Positions 6,931-12,248 of a stretch of DNA of 12,248 nt are shown here, piece by piece. The stretch's first letter is position 1. Each line of letters opens with the position of its first letter. Origin of the DNA: an uncultured Sulfitobacter sp. (GTDB lineage Bacteria; Pseudomonadota; Alphaproteobacteria; Rhodobacterales; Rhodobacteraceae); NCBI GenBank assembly GCA_937923365.1, contig CALAIJ010000327.1, positions 1-12,248 of the forward strand, written 5' to 3'. Position numbers and translations under genes: made by a program. The notes below the pieces were generated by a model that was given only the letters and a program-made list of their open reading frames with translations, was not told where the DNA came from and ran no database searches.

Positions 6931-6942
6931 CTAGTATACCAG
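6931..6942. promoter_or_regulatory. Candidate GntR operator C (SDR promoter region, proximal)
   Basis: CTAGTATACCAG matches operator A (5931-5942) at 11 of 12 bases and is a near-perfect palindrome. It is preceded by GA and followed within a few bases by ATTG, as is operator A. It ends 72 bases upstream of the SDR start codon and probably overlaps that promoter, although no convincing -35/-10 pair could be assigned. Confidence 0.65.
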
Positions 6943-7014
6943 TATTGAGAATTCCAGAATCAGCGACCGGCCAAGGCAAGGCCGTACCTCTTACCAATAC
7001 GCAAAGGACAGGCC

Positions 7015-7758
7015 ATGAAACTTGAAGGGCAAACTGCTATCGTCACAGGGGCGGGCCGTGACATCGGAATGGCCGCAGCGATCAAGCTGGCGTCAGAAGG
7101 CGCCAATGTCGCGCTGAACTACTTTTCAAGCAGCACAGGCGCTGATGATGCCGTGGCGCGGATCACTGCGCAGGGCGGACGCGCCTTTGCCATGCAAGGC
7201 GATCTGACCAAACAGGCAGACGTCGATGCGCTTGTCGCCAGGACCATGGCCGAATTTGGCGGGATCAACGTGTTGGTCAACAACGCAGGCGGACTTGTCG
7301 CGCGCGTCAAAATCGCCGAGATGACGGACGCGCATTGGCAGACCGTGATGGATCTGAACCTGACCAGCACCTTTAGGATGACCCGTGCCTGCCTTGCCCA
7401 CATGACATCCGGTGCAATCGTCAATCTGGCCAGTCAGGCAGGGCGCGATGGAGGCGGCATGGGGGCCGTTGCCTACGCCACCTCAAAAGGCGCGGTGATG
7501 ACCATGACCCGCGGGCTGGCCAAGGAACTGGGGCCGGACATCCGCGTGAATGCCTTGTGCCCCGGCATGATCGACACCGACTTTCATAACGTTCACACAC
7601 CTGATGCCGCACGGCGCGGGCTAGAGGCCTCGGCCCCCGCTAAACGGCAGGGCACCCCTGAGGATACGGCCAATCTGATCCTGTTCCTTGCCTGCGCGGA
7701 TTCTGCTTTCGTCACAGGCACGAATGTCGACATCAACGGCGGCATGCTGTTTTCCTGA
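7015..7758 (+). CDS. SDR family NAD(P)-dependent oxidoreductase
   Basis: This 247-residue protein is a classical short-chain dehydrogenase/reductase, a cytosolic NAD(P)-linked enzyme interconverting alcohols and ketones. It has a Rossmann fold with TGAGRDIG at 11-18 (Asp where Gly is usual), NNAG at 89-92, and the catalytic set N114, S140, Y154 and K158 (YATSK). The PG motif after beta-6 appears as LCPGMIDTD. The C-terminal segment ends DINGGMLFS, typical of the FabG-like group. The ATG at 7015 follows AAAGGA by 6 bases. It is the first gene of the rightward block, divergent from the regulator and downstream of two operator-like sites; the cupin gene follows 19 bases later. In this locus it probably oxidises or reduces a pathway intermediate rather than making fatty acids. 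The substrate cannot be read from sequence. Confidence 0.92.
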   Translation: MKLEGQTAIVTGAGRDIGMAAAIKLASEGANVALNYFSSSTGADDAVARITAQGGRAFAMQGDLTKQADVDALVARTMAEFGGINVLVNNAGGLVARVKIAEMTDAHWQTVMDLNLTSTFRMTRACLAHMTSGAIVNLASQAGRDGGGMGAVAYATSKGAVMTMTRGLAKELGPDIRVNALCPGMIDTDFHNVHTPDAARRGLEASAPAKRQGTPEDTANLILFLACADSAFVTGTNVDINGGMLFS

Positions 7759-7777
7759 ACTTTACGCGAGGTCACAA

Positions 7778-8089
7778 ATGTCCGAATTTCCCATTGTCCC
7801 AACCGCCGAAGATGTCACCCGTCAGGTGCTGTCAGATCACCCTGATCTGATGGTGGTCGCGTTTCGGTTTGATGCATCGGGGGCGATTGGCGCGCTTCAC
7901 CAACACCCGCATGTTCAATCCACTTACGTGGAAAGTGGCCGTTACCGCTTTACCGTGGGCGATCAGGAGCGCGAGGTCGCAGCGGGCGACAGTTTCGTGA
8001 TCCCGTCAAATGTGCCTCATGGCTGCGTCTGTCTTGAACCGGGCACATTGGTTGACTGCTTTACACCACGGCGCGACGACTTTCTTTGA
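7778..8089 (+). CDS. Small single-domain cupin protein
   Basis: This 103-residue protein is one cupin beta-barrel. Motif 1 is HQHPHVQSTYVESG (residues 41-54), giving histidines 41, 43 and 45, with Q47 where Glu is common. Motif 2 is GDSFVIPSNVPHG (70-82), giving H81. These would bind one divalent metal. Size and motif spacing resemble KdgF-type cupins, small enzymes or helpers acting on sugar-acid or keto-acid intermediates, but the match is to the fold rather than a defined reaction. The ATG at 7778 is chosen over an in-frame extension back to 7688, because it has GAGG upstream and avoids overlap with the SDR gene. It is very probably co-transcribed with the SDR gene. Confidence 0.85.
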   Translation: MSEFPIVPTAEDVTRQVLSDHPDLMVVAFRFDASGAIGALHQHPHVQSTYVESGRYRFTVGDQEREVAAGDSFVIPSNVPHGCVCLEPGTLVDCFTPRRDDFL

Positions 8090-8097
8090 CATAAACA

Positions 8098-8111
8098 GGG
8101 CGCGCGCGCCC
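8098..8111. repeat. GC-only palindrome 1 after the cupin gene
   Basis: GGGCGCGCGCGCCC is a perfect 14-base palindrome starting 9 bases after the cupin stop. Folded as RNA it gives a 5-base-pair stem with a CGCG loop. No T-run follows on the + strand. Confidence 0.5.
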
Positions 8112-8127
8112 AAGACGCGGCCCTTCT

Positions 8128-8143
8128 GCCGGTCCGGACCGGC
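8128..8143. repeat. GC-rich palindrome 2 before the agmatine deiminase-family gene
   Basis: GCCGGTCCGGACCGGC is a perfect 16-base palindrome in the 122-base gap between the cupin and AguA-like genes. As RNA it would form a 6-base-pair stem with a CCGG loop. Together with palindrome 1 it forms a paired inverted-repeat block. It could separate expression of the two halves of the rightward block, or be a protein site. There is no U-tract, so a simple terminator is not supported. Confidence 0.5.
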
Positions 8144-8211
8144 CAAGTGTTCGACATTCCTTTGCCTGTCACGCAGAATATCGCTGACAACAAGCAAGGA
8201 CGCCGTCACGC

Positions 8212-9231
8212 ATGACCCCATACACCATGCCCGCAGAATGGGCCCCGCACGAGCGAACATGGATGTCCTGGCACTGCGCCCACCTGACCTTTGGCGATAC
8301 CCTGCCCCAAGCGCGTGCCGAATTCGCAGAGGTTGCCCGCGCCATCGCGAGGTTCGAGCCGTTGACGATGCTCTATGATCCCGACAACTGCGACGGGGTC
8401 GAAGACCTTCAGGACGATCAGAACATAACGCTTGTGGCCTGCCCGCTGGACGACAGCTGGCTGCGCGACAATGGGCCAACTTTTGTGCTGGGCGCGGACG
8501 GCACACTTGCTGGTGTGGATTGGGTCTTTGACGGCTGGGGCTCCGGTTGGCCCCACGAAAAGGACGCTCTGGTTGCCGCCCGTGTGATCGAACTTGCCGG
8601 CGCCGTGCATCGCCGCTCCTCAATGGTGTACGAAGGGGGGGCGCTGAACATCGACGACAAAGGGACCTGCGTTGTTACGCGCCAGTGCTATGAACACCGC
8701 ACCCGTCACGGCGGCCCCTCGCCTGAGGCGTTTGAACAAGAGCTTTGCAATCAGTTGGGTCTGTCGAAAGTGATCTGGCTGAACCGGACGTTGGAGAACG
8801 ATTCGACCAACGGCCATGTGGACGTGGTCGCGGCCTTTGTCCCCGGTGGCGTCCTGTGTCAAGTCAGCGCTGATCCGCAAGATTCCGACTATCAAAGCCT
8901 GCTGGACAACCGCGCCATTCTGGAGGCCGCAACCGATGCAAAGGGCGACCCGCTGGTCGTGCATCAAGTCACCGCACCACCCGTTGACCGGATGGCGGAC
9001 GGCACGCGCCGCTTTCTGTCCTACATCAACTTCTATCTGGTCAACGGCGGAGTGATCGTCCCGCAATACGGCTTTCCCAAACACGACCAAGAGGCATTGG
9101 ACGTCTTGGCCCGCCTGTTTCCCGACCGCGAAGTTGTGGGCGTGATGACCAACACCATCGCCGATGGCGGCGGGAACATTCACTGCATCACCCAGCAGCA
9201 ACCCAAAGTAGGAGTACCTGTCAATGCGTAA
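8212..9231 (+). CDS. aguA: Agmatine deiminase family protein (guanidine-group hydrolase)
   Basis: This 339-residue protein belongs to the guanidine-modifying superfamily (peptidyl-arginine deiminase/AguA branch). AguA turns agmatine into N-carbamoylputrescine and ammonia through a cysteine thiouronium intermediate. Conserved parts are PAEWAPHERTWMSW near the start, WLRDNGPTF with D86, YEGGALNID (140-148), NGHVD with H202 and D204, and the catalytic C325 in GGGNIHC. The N-terminal region after MSW reads HCAHLTFGD rather than the usual WP-x-N-x-x-TW type, so specificity may differ from agmatine. AAGGA lies 11 bases before the ATG at 8212. The 8-base overlap with the next gene, an AguB-type amidase, supports a two-step guanidine-to-amine conversion in the cytosol. 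The fold and reaction type are secure; the substrate is less so. Confidence 0.88.
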   Translation: MTPYTMPAEWAPHERTWMSWHCAHLTFGDTLPQARAEFAEVARAIARFEPLTMLYDPDNCDGVEDLQDDQNITLVACPLDDSWLRDNGPTFVLGADGTLAGVDWVFDGWGSGWPHEKDALVAARVIELAGAVHRRSSMVYEGGALNIDDKGTCVVTRQCYEHRTRHGGPSPEAFEQELCNQLGLSKVIWLNRTLENDSTNGHVDVVAAFVPGGVLCQVSADPQDSDYQSLLDNRAILEAATDAKGDPLVVHQVTAPPVDRMADGTRRFLSYINFYLVNGGVIVPQYGFPKHDQEALDVLARLFPDREVVGVMTNTIADGGGNIHCITQQQPKVGVPVNA

Positions 9232-10105
9232 CGTCACACTCGCCGCGACCCAGATGAGCTGCTCTTGGGACATACAGAACAACATCGCCAAGGCAGAGGC
9301 GCTGGTGCGCAAGGCCGCGCATCAAGGCGCCAATGTCATCCTCATTCAGGAGTTGTTCGAGACACCGTATTTCTGCATCGAGCAGGCGCACAAGCATCTG
9401 GCCCTTGCCACAACCGTCGACGAAAACGCCGCGGTACGGCATTTCTCCAAAGTCGCAGCCGAGTTGGGGGTGGTGCTGCCCATTTCGTTCTTTGAGCGGG
9501 CAGGACAGAGCTTTTTCAATACGTTGGCCATGATCGACGCCGACGGCAGCGTGATGGGTGTGTACCGCAAATCGCATATTCCCAATGACATCGCCTACCA
9601 GGAAAAGCAGTATTTCAGCCCCGGTGATACGGGCTTCAAAGTCTGGGACACCGCCTTTGGCCGGATCGGGGCCGCGATCTGTTGGGACCAGTGGTTTCCC
9701 GAAGCAGCGCGTTGCATGGTCCTGCAGGGCGCCGAGATGTTGCTGTACCCCACCGCCATCGGGTCAGAACCCACTCGCCCCGATGCAGACTGCATTCCAC
9801 ATTGGCAAACAGTAATGTGTGGCCATGCCGGCGCCAACATCGTGCCCGTCCTCGCATCAAACCGCGTCGGAGAAGAGGTCGCCACCAAAGATGATACCTT
9901 GCGCATGCAGTTTCTTGGCGGATCGTTCATTGCCGATCAATTCGGGCAAAAGGTGGCACAGGCGGCCCGTGAGGATGACCATGTGTTAACTGCCGAATTC
10001 GATCTTGATGCGATTGCAGAGACCCGTCGCTATTGGGGCGTCTTCCGCGATCGGCGGCCCGATCTTTATGGCGCGTTAGGCACCTTTGACGGGCGTACGG
10101 ACTAG
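9224..10105 (+). CDS. aguB: N-carbamoylputrescine amidase family protein (nitrilase superfamily)
   Basis: This 293-residue protein is a carbon-nitrogen hydrolase that cleaves a carbamoyl-amine to amine, CO2 and ammonia; AguB makes putrescine from N-carbamoylputrescine. The nitrilase triad is visible: E43 in QELFETPYF, K116 in YRKSHIP, and C153 in ICWDQWFPE. The second conserved glutamate is E127 (QEKQYF). The ELFETPYFC and WDQWFPE strings and the length are characteristic of the AguB group. The ATG at 9224 follows GGAG by 9 bases and overlaps the end of the deiminase gene by 8 bases, so translation is probably coupled. It would complete removal of the guanidino group begun by the upstream enzyme. 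The gene ends 99 bases before the convergent dehydrogenase gene, with no clear terminator between. Confidence 0.92.
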   Translation: MRNVTLAATQMSCSWDIQNNIAKAEALVRKAAHQGANVILIQELFETPYFCIEQAHKHLALATTVDENAAVRHFSKVAAELGVVLPISFFERAGQSFFNTLAMIDADGSVMGVYRKSHIPNDIAYQEKQYFSPGDTGFKVWDTAFGRIGAAICWDQWFPEAARCMVLQGAEMLLYPTAIGSEPTRPDADCIPHWQTVMCGHAGANIVPVLASNRVGEEVATKDDTLRMQFLGGSFIADQFGQKVAQAAREDDHVLTAEFDLDAIAETRRYWGVFRDRRPDLYGALGTFDGRTD

Positions 10106-10204
10106 ATCACGCACGGCTTCGCAAAGGCGGGACTTGCCGCGGTCGACAGCAGTCCGGTCAAACCGTTTGACGTCGTTCCCGGGCACTGGGGTCAAGGACC
10201 ATCC

Positions 10205-12248
10205 TCATTGCGCAAGTGATGCAACCTCGCGGCGAAACGGCAATGCATCGCCAATGTCTTCCCCGTCCAGCTCACGCGCATAGCGGTGGCCCGCATAGGT
10301 TGCCCATGCAATGGGTCCCGGTGCGTTGGCGTCACCGATCAGCTTGACGGAGGCGATCCCTGCATCCGCCCAATCAGCCTGTCGTGCATTCAGCGCATGA
10401 AAGACCGCGTCATCCGGCAGTCTGGATGCCACCACAACAACAGCATCCGCCGCCTGTTCGCGGGTTTGACCTGTATATGTGCAGTTGGTCGTGACCCCGT
10501 CTGCGTTGATGCTGACCACGCCACGATTCAATTGGATATCGACCCCCATCAGGGCAAGGCGCTTGTGAATCTCGGCTTGCTCCAGCGTGTTGTTGGTCCA
10601 GTCAGAAACGTAGGCGCAGGGGGTCACCAACGTCACGTCACAGCCTTTCTGGATCAAAAGCTCGGCCAGTACCCCGCCCATGTAATAGTGGTCATCATCG
10701 TAGACCGTGACGTTGCCGGAAGGCATGCGCCCTGCCATCAGGTCATCCGGCGTATAGACTGGCATCGCGGCATCTATCGGCATCGGCACGACGTGCTGGC
10801 GCGAAACACCATCCGCGCGCCAGCTTGATCCGGTCGCGATGCAGACGTTCTCAAAACCGAACTCCAGAATTTGCGCGGCGTCGAGTCCAGAGGCGAAATA
10901 TGTCTCTACGTTGGGCTTTTGGGACAGTTGAAATGCGCGGTAGTCCGCGACCCGACCCCATGCGGACAACCCCGGCAGCAGGCGTTCCTTTGCGACGCGC
11001 CCGCCCAGAATGTCGCCTGCTTCGGCCAAGGCCACATCATATCCACGCTCCGCACAGGCGCGCGCGGCCTCAAGACCCGCAGGACCGGACCCGACGATCA
11101 GGACGTTGGATGATGCGCCTTGCCGGTTCATCTGTTCGGGATGCCAACCCTTGCGCCACTCTTCCATGAAGGTCGGGTTTTGTGTGCAGCGGCTGATCGA
11201 CATGGTCATGTCGCCCGTGATGCAGATGTTGCAACCGATGCATTCGCGGATGTCCTCGATCCTGCCTTCCTCGATCTTTCTGGGCAGGAACGGGTCGGCA
11301 ATCGACGGGCGGGCGCAGCCTATGAAATCAAGCGTCCCGGACGTGAGCTGTTTGACCATGACATCCGGACTGGTAAAGCGCCCCACGCCCACGACAGGCT
11401 TGGAGGTCAGGGATTTGATCCCTGTGACCAGATCGAACTGGGCGGCCTCCTCCTTGAACCGCGAAGGGCCCGAGCAATCCTCCCACGCGCCATGGGCCAG
11501 GTCCCAAAGATCAGGCAGGTCCTTGTGCATCTCGACAAAGTCGCGCACCTCCGAATTGGCAAAACCCAGATCACCGATCATCTCGTCCAGCGACAGGCGC
11601 AAGGTGATCCCCATCGTGTCGCCCACAGCGTCGCGCACATCCTCGACCACTTCGCGCACAAACCGCGCACGGTTCTCGAGCGAGCCGCCGTATTCATCCG
11701 TGCGGTGGTTCGTGGCCGTCGACAGGAAGTGCTGGAAAATTCCAAACCCGTGGGCACCGTAAAGACAAATCAGATCAAACCCTGCCCTGCGCGACCGTAT
11801 GGCCGCGTTCACAAACCAGCGCCGCAGGTCCTTGATGTCTTGCTTGTCCAATGCGCGGGCCTGTACGGGGTCATTGGTAAAGGTCCGGATGGGCATCGCA
11901 GAGGGCGCAAGCGGAACCTCTTTGGTATAAAGATTAGGCCCGTTGATGCCGGAGTATGCCAGCTGGATCCCCGCCAACGCGCCATGCTCTTTCATCCGGT
12001 CCGCCATTTTCGCGATCATCGGAATGTCGTCGTCGTCCCACAAACGCAACTCAATGAACGGGGCGATTTCGGAGGTGTGGTGCATCTCGCATTGCTCGGT
12101 GAAAATCACACCCCAGCCGCCCTGCGCCTTGATCCCGCGCATCTCGGCAACCGCTGACGGATCCCGGTAGCCACCTCCGTTGCAATGGGGCACCTGATAG
12201 AAACGGTTCTTTGCCGTGACGGGCCCGATGGCCATCGGCTCAAACAAG
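10205..12248 (-). CDS. Trimethylamine dehydrogenase-family FMN/4Fe-4S oxidoreductase (5' end outside window)
   Basis: The 680 visible residues follow methylotroph trimethylamine dehydrogenase (TMADH) closely from its LFEP segment on. The first visible codon is TTG for that Leu, so the gene starts right of the window and about 8 residues are missing. Numbering from that Leu, domain 1 (to about 330) is an FMN TIM barrel: C22 in FYQVPHC matches the cysteine that forms the covalent 6-S-cysteinyl-FMN, and Y163/H166 in YGAH match catalytic Tyr169/His172. C336, C339, C342 and C354 bind a 4Fe-4S cluster. VLIVGSGPAG (382-391) starts the ADP/FAD-fold domains. The protein ends about 20 residues shorter than TMADH. 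Most aromatic-cage residues are replaced, so the substrate is probably another secondary or tertiary amine, as for dimethylglycine or N-methylproline demethylating relatives. It oxidatively demethylates, passing electrons to an electron-transfer flavoprotein. Confidence 0.9.
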   Translation of the reverse strand, partial: LFEPMAIGPVTAKNRFYQVPHCNGGGYRDPSAVAEMRGIKAQGGWGVIFTEQCEMHHTSEIAPFIELRLWDDDDIPMIAKMADRMKEHGALAGIQLAYSGINGPNLYTKEVPLAPSAMPIRTFTNDPVQARALDKQDIKDLRRWFVNAAIRSRRAGFDLICLYGAHGFGIFQHFLSTATNHRTDEYGGSLENRARFVREVVEDVRDAVGDTMGITLRLSLDEMIGDLGFANSEVRDFVEMHKDLPDLWDLAHGAWEDCSGPSRFKEEAAQFDLVTGIKSLTSKPVVGVGRFTSPDVMVKQLTSGTLDFIGCARPSIADPFLPRKIEEGRIEDIRECIGCNICITGDMTMSISRCTQNPTFMEEWRKGWHPEQMNRQGASSNVLIVGSGPAGLEAARACAERGYDVALAEAGDILGGRVAKERLLPGLSAWGRVADYRAFQLSQKPNVETYFASGLDAAQILEFGFENVCIATGSSWRADGVSRQHVVPMPIDAAMPVYTPDDLMAGRMPSGNVTVYDDDHYYMGGVLAELLIQKGCDVTLVTPCAYVSDWTNNTLEQAEIHKRLALMGVDIQLNRGVVSINADGVTTNCTYTGQTREQAADAVVVVASRLPDDAVFHALNARQADWADAGIASVKLIGDANAPGPIAWATYAGHRYARELDGEDIGDALPFRREVASLAQ

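Noticed and set aside
7688..7777. In-frame extension of the cupin gene into the SDR gene
   Set aside because: The ATG at 7778 has its own GAGG site, and the extension adds only low-quality sequence shadowing the SDR C-terminus.
8006..8623. 205-codon frame on the minus strand over the cupin/AguA-like junction
   Set aside because: It is arginine-rich with no family features, and it overlaps two well-supported genes on the other strand.
10157..10200. Short inverted repeats (GTCAA/TTGAC, GGTC/GACC) between the convergent AguB-like and dehydrogenase genes
   Set aside because: The stems are 4-5 pairs without T-tracts. The place suits a bidirectional terminator, but the sequence does not show one.
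11120..12157. Long open frame (345 codons) on the + strand opposite the dehydrogenase gene
   Set aside because: The minus-strand frame is an unmistakable TMADH-family protein with all cofactor motifs. The + frame has no recognisable motif and is a by-product of GC-rich codon use.
12245..12247. TTG at the right edge as the true start of the dehydrogenase
   Set aside because: In relatives this position is the Leu of an internal LFEP segment, with about 8 more residues before it, so the gene most likely begins outside the window.

Overview
The window is a GC-rich stretch of bacterial chromosome. The protein content and style (a TRAP transporter with a Rieske oxygenase and an FCD-type GntR regulator, AGGA/GAGG ribosome binding sites, strong -35 boxes with weak -10 boxes) point to a marine alphaproteobacterium, most likely of the Roseobacter group. 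That assignment is an inference from gene content; no RNA or marker gene is present to prove it. There are no tRNA, rRNA, CRISPR, insertion-sequence or phage signals. Coding density is high, and no gene-free stretch exceeds 300 bases.

Layout. At the left edge is the C-terminal end of a glutathione S-transferase (+), then an ArgE-type M20 deacetylase (+). This meets, tail to tail with a 10-base gap, a leftward block: a Rieske oxygenase alpha subunit (1619-2752), then a complete TRAP transporter transcribed in the order P-Q-M (5841 down to 2964), preceded on the same strand by a GntR/FCD regulator (6092-6778). Divergent from the regulator is a rightward block: SDR oxidoreductase (7015-7758), small cupin (7778-8089), agmatine deiminase-family enzyme (8212-9231) and N-carbamoylputrescine amidase-family enzyme (9224-10105, overlapping the previous gene by 8 bases). 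At the right edge, pointing left, is a large trimethylamine dehydrogenase-family flavo/iron-sulfur enzyme whose first few codons lie outside the window.

How it may work. The TRAP binding protein has the conserved arginine that holds a carboxylate. The Rieske enzyme has a glutamate in place of the usual bridging aspartate, as in oxygenases acting on carnitine and other quaternary ammonium compounds. The TMADH-like enzyme keeps its covalent-flavin cysteine and 4Fe-4S cysteines but has lost most of the aromatic cage that binds trimethylamine. The AguA/AguB pair would strip a guanidino group to an amine plus ammonia and CO2. Together this reads as an inducible import-and-catabolism locus for a nitrogen-rich carboxylated compound, possibly N-methylated and/or guanidino-bearing. 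The substrate is not identifiable from sequence.

Regulation. A 12-base palindrome, CTAGTATACTAG, lies upstream of the TRAP operon. Two close relatives (CTGGCATACCAG and CTAGTATACCAG, exactly 20 bases apart) lie between the regulator and the SDR gene. These are strong candidates for the GntR regulator's operators, tying both arms into one regulon. A weaker half-conserved copy lies upstream of the Rieske gene.

Other gaps: 236-453 (218 bases), 2753-2963 (211), 5842-6091 (250), 6779-7014 (236), 8090-8211 (122) and 10106-10204 (99). Apart from the sites listed I see no genes in them.
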